From an uncultured Coriobacteriaceae bacterium (GTDB taxonomy: Bacteria > Actinomycetota > Coriobacteriia > Coriobacteriales > Atopobiaceae): a stretch of 64,000 bases of DNA. The position numbers and the translations under genes are program-made. Of the stretch, positions 44,226 through 52,528 are shown one piece after another; the first letter of the stretch is position 1, and the number at the start of each line of letters is the position of its first letter. The DNA lies in NCBI GenBank assembly GCA_902786015.1, contig CADAAU010000007.1, positions 62,001 to 126,000 on the forward strand. Direction: 5' to 3'. Below the pieces are notes generated by a model. That model did no database searches. It saw nothing but the letters and a program-made list of their open reading frames with translations, and had not been told where the DNA came from.

Positions 44226-44567
44226 ATGGAAACGATACAAGTTGGCGAACTGCGCCTCAAACTCGACCAGAACGGTCTGATTCCGGCCGTCGTTCAGCAG
44301 TTCGATACCAAAGAAGTGCTCATGGTTGCGTGGATGAACGAAGAGAGCTTGGCTCTGACGTTCGAAACCGGAACCACGTGGTTCTGGTCGCGTTCGCGCC
44401 AAGAGCTTTGGAACAAGGGCGCGACGAGCGGAAACATGCAAAAGGTGCATCGGGTGCTGGTGGATTGCGACGCCGACACGCTGGTGGTGGAGGTCGACTC
44501 ACCGGGTCCCGCCTGCCACACCGGACATCGAACCTGCTTTTATCGCGAGCTAACAAAGGGAGAGTAG
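44226..44567 (+). CDS. hisI: Phosphoribosyl-AMP cyclohydrolase
   Basis: 113-aa monofunctional HisI that opens the adenine ring of [26 protein letters not shown] is the main signature; DCDADTLVV and CHTGHRTCF supply metal-binding Asp and Cys residues. AGGAG lies four bases before the ATG, overlapping the hisF stop. hisE is a separate gene two bases downstream, whereas many bacteria fuse the two. Confidence 0.94.
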   Translation: METIQVGELRLKLDQNGLIPAVVQQFDTKEVLMVAWMNEESLALTFETGTTWFWSRSRQELWNKGATSGNMQKVHRVLVDCDADTLVVEVDSPGPACHTGHRTCFYRELTKGE

Positions 44568-44569
44568 CC

Positions 44570-44887
44570 ATGGGGGAGAGAACGGCAAACGTTCAGGCCG
44601 GAAACATTGGACAGACCATAGAGAGCCTTGCACAGACGCTTCACGGTCGCTGGGACGCAGACCCCGAGCAGAGTTATACCGCCCGCCTTCTGCAGGGCAA
44701 GGAGGACAAGCTCCTCGCAAAGATTGCCGAGGAGGCCTCCGAGGTGATTATGGCGTGCAAGGACAACGATCACGACCACATCCGCTATGAGGCGGGTGAT
44801 CTTGTGTATCACCTGCTCGTCGTGCTCGAGCGCTACGGGGTGACGGTGGACGAGCTCGCGGGCGAGCTGAACGCACGCATGCGGTAG
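44570..44887 (+). CDS. hisE: Phosphoribosyl-ATP pyrophosphatase
   Basis: 105-aa all-alpha pyrophosphohydrolase acting on PR-ATP. The metal-binding block KIAEEASEVIMACKD and YEAGDLVYHLLVVLE are diagnostic. GGGAGAG precedes the ATG. It is the last histidine gene of the cluster; uvrC begins about 35 bp later on the same strand without a terminator. Confidence 0.94.
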   Translation: MGERTANVQAGNIGQTIESLAQTLHGRWDADPEQSYTARLLQGKEDKLLAKIAEEASEVIMACKDNDHDHIRYEAGDLVYHLLVVLERYGVTVDELAGELNARMR

Positions 44888-44922
44888 CCGTGGGGGCAAG
44901 CCGTGCTCAGGACCATCGCGCC

Positions 44923-46875
44923 ATGACGATACACGACTCCGAGTCCATGGATATGAACGCTCCGTCGATCGCAGAGCAGGTGGCACAGGTTCCGCAGGAG
45001 CCGGGATGCTATTTGTGGAAGGACGCGAAGGGCGAGGTCATCTATGTGGGCAAGGCAAAGAACCTTCGTGCCCGCATGCGACAGTACGTGACGTTGCAGG
45101 ACGACCGCGCAAAGATCCCGCTGATGATGCAGGTGGTCCGAAGTTTCGATTACGTGGTGGTGGAAAACGAGCACGAGGCGCTCGTGCTAGAGCGTAACCT
45201 CATCGCACAGTACCACCCCTACTTTAACGTCGACTACAAGGACGACAAGAGCTATCCCTTTATTGCTATCACTGAGTCCGACATTTTTCCGGCAATCAAG
45301 TACACGCGCGAGCGGCACAAGAAGGGTACGCGCTACTTCGGTCCCTATACCGACGCTCATGCCGCTCGCGAAACCATCGAGACGTTGCGCAAGGTCATAC
45401 CCATCTGCACCGCCACCTGCGCGGAGTGGAAGAAGGCCAAGCGTTACCTCGACGCGCACCCCGATGACGTGGCTGTGGCAAACATGTCACTCGCCCAGCG
45501 CGGACGACCTTGCTTCTTTTCGCACGTGGGGCTTGGCCCCGGCGTGTGCGTGGGCGCCATCGACACGGTCGACTATGCTGTCAACGTCCGACAGGTGGAG
45601 CGGTTCCTTGCGGGAAAACGCAGAGACGTGGTGGAAGAGCTTACGTCCCAAATGCAAGAGGCCGCCGCCGATCTGGAATTCGAACGGGCGGGCAGGCTCA
45701 AGCGGCGTCTGGAGGTCATTCGCGGTTTGGAAGATCGGCAGCAGGTCGTGTTTTCTTCACAGGTAAACATGGACGTTATCGGCGTGTACCGTGAAGAGAC
45801 AATTTCTGCCGCGTGCGTGTTCGTCGTTCGAGAAGGCGTTACCATCCGAAGTACCGAGTTCATTCTAAACAAGGGCAACGACGTAAGCGAGGAGGAGCTT
45901 GTCGAGAGTTTCCTCAAGCGATACTACGACGAGACGGCCGACATACCGGCTGAGGTGGACGTAAGCGTCGATTTGGATGACAGCGACCTGCTTGGGGAGT
46001 GGCTCACGGCGAAGCGAGGACGAAACTGCGTTATTCGCCGTCCCATACGAGGCGACAAGCGCCACGTGCTCGACATGGCTGCCAACAACGCGCGATTTGC
46101 GCTCAATCGCTACATGGTGCGCACGGGATATGCCGACGACCGCACCAACAAAGCCCTCCTTCAGCTCGAGAGCGCGCTTGCACTCGATGGGCCTCCCTTG
46201 CGCATAGAATGCTTTGACATCTCGACCCTACATGGCCGTTTTACAGTGGCGTCCATGATCGTATTCACCAACGGCAAGCCCGACAAGGGCCAGTACCGCC
46301 GATTCAAGATTCGTGCCGAACTCGACGAGGCGAATGACTTCCTGAGCATGAGCGAGGTGCTCGGCAGGCGCTATGCGCCCGAGCGAATGGCCGACGAGCG
46401 CTTTGGGTCACGCCCCGACCTATTGGTGGTGGACGGAGGCAAGCCCCAGCTCACGGCAGCAATCGAACAGCTCGACGAGCTGGGTCTGGACATTCCGGTA
46501 TGCGGTCTCGCGAAGTCGGACGAGGAGGTGTTCGTTCCCTGGGACGACACGCCCGTGGTCCTTCCCTCGGGCTCGGCATCGCTCTACCTCATCAAACAGG
46601 TACGAGACGAGAGTCACCGGTTTGCCATCACGTTCCATCGCGAGCTGCGTGGCAAGGCCATGACGGTATCGGTCCTCGACGAGGTACCCGGCGTAGGCCC
46701 CAAACGCAAGAAAGCCATAATGCGCCACTTTGGATCACTCAAGCGGCTTCGTGCGGCCAGTCCCGAACAGATAGCCGAGGTAAAGGGAGTCCCTGCATCC
46801 GTTGCCCAAGACATCTGGCAGGAGCTACGCGCATGGGAAGAAGAGCGAGAGGCAGTGGCGGACGCTGCAGAGTGA
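44923..46875 (+). CDS. uvrC: Excinuclease ABC subunit C
   Basis: Dual-incision nuclease of nucleotide excision repair, 650 aa. The N-terminal GIY-YIG-type domain (CYLWKDAKGEVIYVGKAKN) makes the 3' cut. A UVR helix pair lies near residue 245, followed by the RNase H-like 5'-nuclease domain (FDISTLHG, LVVDGGKPQLT) and C-terminal helix-hairpin-helix repeats (VPGVGPKRKKAIMRHFG). Start is uncertain: the ATG at 44923 is used, but GTG 44890 or ATG 44947 are possible. No LexA box was seen directly upstream. It heads the actinobacterial uvrC–rapZ–whiA cluster, here split by about 7.5 kb. Confidence 0.95.
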   Translation: MTIHDSESMDMNAPSIAEQVAQVPQEPGCYLWKDAKGEVIYVGKAKNLRARMRQYVTLQDDRAKIPLMMQVVRSFDYVVVENEHEALVLERNLIAQYHPYFNVDYKDDKSYPFIAITESDIFPAIKYTRERHKKGTRYFGPYTDAHAARETIETLRKVIPICTATCAEWKKAKRYLDAHPDDVAVANMSLAQRGRPCFFSHVGLGPGVCVGAIDTVDYAVNVRQVERFLAGKRRDVVEELTSQMQEAAADLEFERAGRLKRRLEVIRGLEDRQQVVFSSQVNMDVIGVYREETISAACVFVVREGVTIRSTEFILNKGNDVSEEELVESFLKRYYDETADIPAEVDVSVDLDDSDLLGEWLTAKRGRNCVIRRPIRGDKRHVLDMAANNARFALNRYMVRTGYADDRTNKALLQLESALALDGPPLRIECFDISTLHGRFTVASMIVFTNGKPDKGQYRRFKIRAELDEANDFLSMSEVLGRRYAPERMADERFGSRPDLLVVDGGKPQLTAAIEQLDELGLDIPVCGLAKSDEEVFVPWDDTPVVLPSGSASLYLIKQVRDESHRFAITFHRELRGKAMTVSVLDEVPGVGPKRKKAIMRHFGSLKRLRAASPEQIAEVKGVPASVAQDIWQELRAWEEEREAVADAAE

Positions 46876-46895
46876 GCTGTACGCTCCTCGTGTCC

Positions 46896-47070
46896 GGTCG
46901 GGGCGGCGGGGATATTCCCCGTGCTCAGACAGTCCTCGCCTGGGCGGGGGCGGGGTTATGCGCCTGCGCTCAGACAGTCCTCGGCTTCGCTTGCGGAACT
47001 CGCTCAGACACATAACCCCGCCCCCGCTCTGCTGCGGAACTCGCGCAGACACATAACCTCCGCTCTTGCC
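46896..47070. repeat. Palindromic repeat locus C (one copy inserted in the centre of another)
   Basis: The inner copy has perfect 17-bp arms, GCGGGGGCGGGGTTATG (46944-46960) and its complement (47011-47027). The outer copy is split: the left half, GGCGGGGATATTCCCC then GTGCTCAGACAGTCCTCG, lies before it, and the right half, CTGCGGAACTCGCGC then ACATAACCTCCGC, after it at 47032-47063. It begins about 20 bp after the uvrC stop. Confidence 0.88.
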
Positions 47071-47159
47071 GGATGATGCGGCATACGGGTATGGCGGACT
47101 GTTAAATCTGTGCACTAGTCGATTGTATGTGTCTTAGTCCAACGATGAGGGTACTATTC

Positions 47160-47187
47160 TTGACATTTGGTCTATAATTATCATAAC
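47160..47187 (+). promoter_or_regulatory. Candidate promoter of the phosphorelay cassette
   Basis: A perfect -35 TTGACA (47160-47165) is followed after 16 bases by CATAAC (47182-47187). A consensus TATAAT also lies at 47173-47178, too close to that -35 but possibly used on its own. The first cassette gene starts at 47246. Confidence 0.5.
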
Positions 47188-47245
47188 GACATTGCTGTCA
47201 CCCGTGTCACTGTGGAGGGCGAGAGCTGACGAGACGGAACATATA

Positions 47246-48916
47246 ATGAGAAAACGTACAATACTTGTCGTAGAAGACAATCCGCTGAACCGCTCAATGC
47301 TGCGCGAGGTGCTGGAAGAGGACTATACGATTATCGAGGCTGCGGATGGCTTGGAGGGTCTCGAGCTCCTGGAGCAGCACTACACGGATATCGCCCTCAT
47401 ACTCCTGGACATCTACATGCCAAGGTGCGATGGCTTTGAGTTCCTGCGGCAGAAGGCCAAGGAGAGCAAATACGATACCGTGCCTGTGGTTGTCGCGACG
47501 GCCGGTGGGTCAAAAGTCGAGCTTACGTGTCTCGAGCTTGGGGCAAACGACTTTGTGCTAAAGCCGTACGATTTTGACATCATCGTGAATCGAGTAAACA
47601 ACCTCATTCGTCTTCGCGAGTCGGCAATGATCGTAAATAGGCTTACGTGGGATGCGGATACGGGTCTTTATAACAAGGAGTTCTTCTACAGGGCGATGGA
47701 GGACAAGCTCCTCATGTCTGCCGAGAATGACTATGACGTCGTGATTGCTGAGGTAGATAACTATGCTTCGCTACTCGATCGTCATGGTGAGGAATTGTGG
47801 AAGGCGTTTATCAAGTCCTTTACCGTGCAGGTGAATGGCCTTATTCCTGATTGCATCGCGGGTGGCAGAATCAACTCGCACGTGCTGGGCTTCTTGGTGC
47901 CATCGACGGGACGAGACTGGGAGAAGGCGCTTGCTCTGGACAAGGAGGCGTTGACTCTTTCGAATGCAAACGTCGTCTTTGGCGTAGTCGAGCGCGTGGA
48001 CCACGATATGGCGCCGCGCAAGTCCTGTAGCCTAGCTATGAGTGCTGCGTCAACAATCAAAGACCGCTATGGTGTGCATGTCGCGTTGTTTGACGACGAA
48101 CTGCACAAGCAGCAGATGCTCGAGCAGATTATTCGCGAGAGTATGGAGACGGCTTTGGGTGAGCTCCAGTTCTCGGTGTTCTATCAGCCCAAGCACAACG
48201 TCCATACTGGACACATCGGAGGAGCTGAGGCACTCGTTCGGTGGTTCCATCCAACGGTAGGTTTCATCAGTCCGGGACTGTTCATTCCCATTTTCGAGCG
48301 CAGCGGATTCATCACTAAGCTGGATTTGTATGTGTGGGAGGAGGCGTGCAGGGAGGTTACTCGCTGCAAGGAACTCGGTCTGCCGTGCGTCCCCATTTCG
48401 GTCAACGCCTCGCGTCTTGACTTCGACCTGCCTGATTTGCCGACGCGACTGGCGGAACTTGCAGACAAATACGGCGTGGACCACAGTCACCTGCACGTTG
48501 AGCTGACCGAGACCGCCTACTCCGACAACCCGCAAAAGGTCATCGACACGCTCGGAGAACTCAAGGCTCTTGGGTTCAATACGGAGCTTGATGACTTTGG
48601 CTCTGGCTATTCTTCGCTGGTGTCGCTCAACACGCTTCCTCTCGACGTGATGAAGCTCGACATGAGCATGGTGCGCAAGGCGACGGAACTCAATGACTTC
48701 AGAATCGTGGAGTCTACTATCAACCTTGCGCAGGTACTAGATCTCGAAACAGTTGTGGAAGGCGTAGAGACCGCTGAAGAGGCAAAACGAGTCACTGAGA
48801 TTGGCTGTGACTTCATTCAGGGTTATTATTACTCTAGACCACTCAAACGTGACGAGTTTGAGGAGTACCTCAGGAATGACCATATGTCCGCGAGCAAAGG
48901 GGAGGACAAAGCATGA
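47246..48916 (+). CDS. Response regulator with degenerate GGDEF and intact EAL domain (cyclic-di-GMP phosphodiesterase)
   Basis: 556 aa. The receiver domain (about 4-120) has the phospho-acceptor Asp in LILLDIYMP (near residue 54) and Lys in VLKPYD. The GGDEF region (about 140-290) has lost its signature, reading GGRINSHVLGF. The EAL domain (about 310-550) keeps the catalytic set: EALVRW, VNASR, VELTET, LDDFGSGY, KLDMS, EGVET and QGYYYS. It should therefore hydrolyse cyclic-di-GMP under control of phosphorylation. ATG 47246 has only a weak site (GAGACGGAA). The HPt gene overlaps its stop by 4 bp. Confidence 0.92.
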   Translation: MRKRTILVVEDNPLNRSMLREVLEEDYTIIEAADGLEGLELLEQHYTDIALILLDIYMPRCDGFEFLRQKAKESKYDTVPVVVATAGGSKVELTCLELGANDFVLKPYDFDIIVNRVNNLIRLRESAMIVNRLTWDADTGLYNKEFFYRAMEDKLLMSAENDYDVVIAEVDNYASLLDRHGEELWKAFIKSFTVQVNGLIPDCIAGGRINSHVLGFLVPSTGRDWEKALALDKEALTLSNANVVFGVVERVDHDMAPRKSCSLAMSAASTIKDRYGVHVALFDDELHKQQMLEQIIRESMETALGELQFSVFYQPKHNVHTGHIGGAEALVRWFHPTVGFISPGLFIPIFERSGFITKLDLYVWEEACREVTRCKELGLPCVPISVNASRLDFDLPDLPTRLAELADKYGVDHSHLHVELTETAYSDNPQKVIDTLGELKALGFNTELDDFGSGYSSLVSLNTLPLDVMKLDMSMVRKATELNDFRIVESTINLAQVLDLETVVEGVETAEEAKRVTEIGCDFIQGYYYSRPLKRDEFEEYLRNDHMSASKGEDKA

Positions 48917-49284
48917 CCGTGGAAGAGCTTTATACGCAAATAGGCGGAGACTATGCCGATGCACTGGGACGTCTTCGTATGGATAAGCTGATTTCTCGTT
49001 TTGTCGTAAAGTTTTTGGATGACACCTCTTGCACCGATTTGATTGCTGCATGGAAAGCCGGCGACGAGCGCGATGCTTTCGAGGCGGCCCACCGCGCCAA
49101 AGGCGTCTGCGCAAATCTTTCACTCAAGCGTTTGGCAGAGCTTACGGATCAGATTTGCGAGGCACTGCGACCGGGTAACGACGAGCTCCGCGCAGCAACA
49201 GATGTGGATGCGCTTGTGTCCGAGTTGGAAGACTGCCACGCAACTACCGTTGAGGCAATACGTACATTCGCGGCGGCAAGTTAG
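48913..49284 (+). CDS. Histidine phosphotransfer (HPt) protein
   Basis: 123-aa stand-alone HPt domain. The motif AAHRAKGVCANLSL places the phosphorylatable His at residue 60, with the conserved Lys three positions later. The rest is predicted helical. It should pass phosphate between the receiver of the downstream hybrid kinase and the receiver of the upstream EAL protein. The ATG overlaps the preceding stop (ATGA), and AAAGGGGAGG lies upstream. Confidence 0.92.
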   Translation: MTVEELYTQIGGDYADALGRLRMDKLISRFVVKFLDDTSCTDLIAAWKAGDERDAFEAAHRAKGVCANLSLKRLAELTDQICEALRPGNDELRAATDVDALVSELEDCHATTVEAIRTFAAAS

Positions 49285-49307
49285 TTCTTGGATCGAGGTC
49301 TCTGATA

Positions 49308-52250
49308 ATGCTGGGTATGCGGTCGAAGGGCGACCACGAAGGGGCATCTGAACTCACGCGCAATCTGCATCCGTTGAATGCGTGGGCTCTTTCCCTTGGT
49401 TCTTTGTTGGGTTGGGGCGCCTTCGTCATGCCTGGCACTATGTTCTTGCCCAGCGCTGGTCCGCTGGGTACTTTTATCGCGATTGTCGTCGCGGGTCTCT
49501 TGATGGTTGTCATCGCGGTCAATACGGGGTTCTTGTCGAAGCGCAATCCCGACTCCGGCGGTGGGTTTGCCTTTACGCGTGACGTCTTTGGATACGACCA
49601 CGCCTTCTTGTGTTCGTGGGCAATCGCGTTGGCCTACATCGCTATCATGTGGGCGAATGCCACGGCAATTCCGCTGGTGGCTAAGTACCTCATTGGTCCT
49701 ATCTATCAGGTCGGGTACTTGTATCAGATCGCGGGCTACGACGTGTATCTGGGCGAGGCTCTTCTCACCCTTGGGGCGCTTATGCTCTTTGGCGTGTTGA
49801 GCTGCGCAAAAAAGCGCTTTATGAATGCGATCAATACGATTTTGGCGCTTGTGCTCGTGGGAGGAAGTGCAGCGTGCCTTTTCGTGGTTATACAATCGGG
49901 GGCGCTGACTCCCGAAAAGCTATCGCCTAGCTTTTCACCGACCGAAGACCAGTTCATAGGAGTTACGGGAATCATTGCGCTGACGCCGTGGGCCTTTAGC
50001 GGGTTTGAGGCCGTGTCGCATGCGGCGGGCGAGCTTCGCTTCAGTCCGGGAAAGCTCGGCCTGATCATGATTGCGGCCATCGTGAGCGGCGCTTTTATCT
50101 ACATTGCCATGACGTTCGTCTCGATTGGAGGGATTCCAGAGGGGTATCCCGATTGGCCCTCGTATATTGCTGACTTGGGAAACCTCGGAGGAATAAAGGG
50201 ACTGCCTACGTTCAACGCGATTTATCAGGCGGCAGGAGACGGTGGACTGGCGCTTTTGGCAGTGACACTGATTTCTGCCATAGCTACGAGTCTCCTGAGT
50301 CTCTACCGTGCGCTGAGCCGCCTCATCTATTCGATTGCACGTGAAGATGTCCTACCCTCCAGGTACAAAAAACTCAGTACCGATGGTGTGCCCCGAAGGG
50401 CGACGGGACTGATTATGGTACTGTCCATTGCGGTTCCCTTTGTGGGGCGAGCCGCGATCGGTTGGATTGTCGACGTCACGACGGTGTGCGCGGCAATTGT
50501 CTATGGCTACATTTCGATGTGCTGTTTCGTGCAGGCGAGAAGCGAGGGACTAGGACTATACAAGATAACGGGTGTTATTGGCATCATCTCTTCGTTGGTA
50601 TTTCTCGCCTTCCCGTTGGTTCCAAACATCTGGACGTTAAGTGCGCTCGCGCCCGAATCGTATCTTATCCTTGCGGTATGGAGCGTCTTGGGGCTTGCGG
50701 TGTTCTACTACGTATTCCGTATAGACAGGCACAATCGATTTGGCAAGTCGCCGCTCGTTTGGGTGTTCACGCTGCTTCTTATCCTTGCCGCGTCCACCAT
50801 GTGGGCACGCCAAAAGACCGATGTCGTTGCTCGCGGTATCGTTTCCGACATGAGCGACCATTATGCCGAGCAGGTCGAAGTTGGAAACCATGCGATGCTG
50901 ACTCAGCGTGACGAGCAGGAAGAAACATACTTGAGTTCTGCTACGAAACAGATTGACGGACTCCTACAAAGCAACAGCGTGACGCAGATATTCTTTATCG
51001 TCATCAGCGTAATCTTCATGGCGAACATCTATCGCCTCATGATTCGACGGCAACGAGAGATTGACGCGCAACGCATAGAGGCAGAACAGATGAACAGGGC
51101 AAAGACCGAGTTCTTGTCGAGCATGTCGCACGACATACGAACGCCCATGAATGCAGTCATCGGTTATACGCACCTTGCCAAACGAGACGGCATGTCGCTT
51201 GGTGAGGTTCGCGGCTTTCTCAACAAGATCGACCATTCGAGCAAGCACTTGCTCGATCTCATCAATGACGTACTAGAGATGAGCCGAATCGAGAGTGGCA
51301 AGATGGAGCTTTCGCTCGAACCGTGCGACTTGTGTCAGCTCATCTATGACGTCCGCGACATGTTTGCCACGCAGATGAGCGAGAAGAACATTGCGTTTGA
51401 GGTGGTTGCCACCGATATTCGCAACAGATATGTGCTGTGTGACGAACCTCGTCTCAATCGCGTATTGCTCAACCTCCTAAGCAATGCCTATAAGTTCACG
51501 CCCGAAGGCGGTTCGATCTCCCTTTCTCTCACGCAGACGGCCGATGAACACGATGGGGTCTGTTCATACGAACTACGCGTTGCCGATACGGGCATTGGTA
51601 TGAGCGAGGAGTTCGCAGCCAAAGTATTCGAAGCTTTCGAGCGCGAGCAATCGAGCACGGTCGACAAAATCCAGGGAACTGGTCTCGGCATGGCTATCAC
51701 AAAGAGCATCGTTGACCTTATGAATGGCACCATCGAGGTGCAGACGGCGCTGGGCGAGGGAACCGAGTTCAGAATTGGGTTAGATTTAGTTCCGCTTGAG
51801 GAAGCGCAGATCGAGGAGAAGCTGCAGGCAGAAGCCCAAGAAGCCGAAGACGATCTGAGCATACTCGAGGGGAAGCATGCTCTCGTCGTGGACGACAACG
51901 ACATAAACCGCGAAATAGCCTCGATGATTCTTGAAGACGTGGGAATGGTGGTCGACACGGCAGAGAACGGCAAGATTGCGGTTGACAAAGTCATCGATGG
52001 CGGTCCGGGCTGTTATGACGTTATCCTCATGGACGTGCGCATGCCCGTCATGGACGGTCGCGAGGCCACGCGCATCATTCGTGGTCTCGACAACAAGGAG
52101 CTTGCCAGCATGCCGATAATCGCCGCGGCTGCAAACGCTTTTAGTGACGAGGTCAATGCGAATCTCGCAGCGGGTATGGACGCGCATGTGTCGAAGCCAC
52201 TCGACGTAAATGAGCTATACCGAACCTTGGCCGACATCCTGCGGCGCTAG
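49308..52250 (+). CDS. Amino acid permease (APC type)–histidine kinase–receiver fusion
   Basis: 980 aa in one polypeptide. Residues about 15-490 form an APC-superfamily amino acid permease with roughly twelve TM segments (NAWALSLGSLLGWGAFVMPG, PWAFSGFEAVSHAAGEL). Two further TM helices flank an external loop of about 60 residues (505-585). The kinase follows, with H-box SSMSHDIRTPMNAVIGY (His608), N-box LLNLLSNAYKF, ADTGIGM and GTGLGM. The C-terminal receiver has Asp909 in ILMDVRMPVMDG and the SKPLD Lys. No internal HPt is present; the separate HPt gene lies 23 bp upstream. GAGG precedes the ATG. CbrA-type kinases carry a transporter domain too, but of the sodium-solute symporter family. Confidence 0.93.
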   Translation: MLGMRSKGDHEGASELTRNLHPLNAWALSLGSLLGWGAFVMPGTMFLPSAGPLGTFIAIVVAGLLMVVIAVNTGFLSKRNPDSGGGFAFTRDVFGYDHAFLCSWAIALAYIAIMWANATAIPLVAKYLIGPIYQVGYLYQIAGYDVYLGEALLTLGALMLFGVLSCAKKRFMNAINTILALVLVGGSAACLFVVIQSGALTPEKLSPSFSPTEDQFIGVTGIIALTPWAFSGFEAVSHAAGELRFSPGKLGLIMIAAIVSGAFIYIAMTFVSIGGIPEGYPDWPSYIADLGNLGGIKGLPTFNAIYQAAGDGGLALLAVTLISAIATSLLSLYRALSRLIYSIAREDVLPSRYKKLSTDGVPRRATGLIMVLSIAVPFVGRAAIGWIVDVTTVCAAIVYGYISMCCFVQARSEGLGLYKITGVIGIISSLVFLAFPLVPNIWTLSALAPESYLILAVWSVLGLAVFYYVFRIDRHNRFGKSPLVWVFTLLLILAASTMWARQKTDVVARGIVSDMSDHYAEQVEVGNHAMLTQRDEQEETYLSSATKQIDGLLQSNSVTQIFFIVISVIFMANIYRLMIRRQREIDAQRIEAEQMNRAKTEFLSSMSHDIRTPMNAVIGYTHLAKRDGMSLGEVRGFLNKIDHSSKHLLDLINDVLEMSRIESGKMELSLEPCDLCQLIYDVRDMFATQMSEKNIAFEVVATDIRNRYVLCDEPRLNRVLLNLLSNAYKFTPEGGSISLSLTQTADEHDGVCSYELRVADTGIGMSEEFAAKVFEAFEREQSSTVDKIQGTGLGMAITKSIVDLMNGTIEVQTALGEGTEFRIGLDLVPLEEAQIEEKLQAEAQEAEDDLSILEGKHALVVDDNDINREIASMILEDVGMVVDTAENGKIAVDKVIDGGPGCYDVILMDVRMPVMDGREATRIIRGLDNKELASMPIIAAAANAFSDEVNANLAAGMDAHVSKPLDVNELYRTLADILRR

Positions 52251-52262
52251 GGCTTTAGCCAG

Positions 52263-52397
52263 TTCGAGCAGTCCTCGGCTTCGTTCCGATTGGACAGTAC
52301 CCCGCTCACGGCAAGGGCGGAGGTTATGTGCCCGAGTTCAAACAGTCCTCGGCTTCGTCTGGGGAACTCGCGTGGGCACATAACCTCAGCCCTTGCC
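52263..52397. repeat. Palindromic repeat locus D (half-copy plus full copy)
   Basis: The full copy has 24-base arms at 52310-52333 (starting GGCAAGGGCGGAGG) and 52374-52397 with a single mismatch. Its loop contains CAAACAGTCCTCGGCTTCG and GGGGAACTCGCG. A left-centre fragment, GTTCGAGCAGTCCTCGG, lies at 52263-52279. The locus starts 13 bp after the kinase stop. Confidence 0.88.
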
Positions 52398-52509
52398 TCT
52401 GTGGTATGACGGAGTGAAGAATCCTCTTTTCCTGCTCATAGCCCCTGCGTGTCGTTTGGCCGATACGTTGCTTCGACCTTTGTAACTCTTTGGTAATCTT
52501 TGTGATACA

Positions 52510-52515
52510 TATAAT
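52510..52515 (+). promoter_or_regulatory. Consensus -10 box immediately before the RraA-like gene
   Basis: A perfect TATAAT ends 13 bases before the ATG at 52529, so transcription would begin only about 6-8 bases before the start codon. A possible -35, TTTGGT, lies 16 bases upstream (52488-52493). No ribosome site exists between, which implies a leaderless or nearly leaderless mRNA. Confidence 0.5.
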
Positions 52516-52528
52516 TAATAGCGGTTTA

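Noticed and set aside
44880..44925. LexA box upstream of uvrC
   Set aside because: No GAAC-N4-GTTC match was seen near the start; uvrC appears to be transcribed from the his operon.
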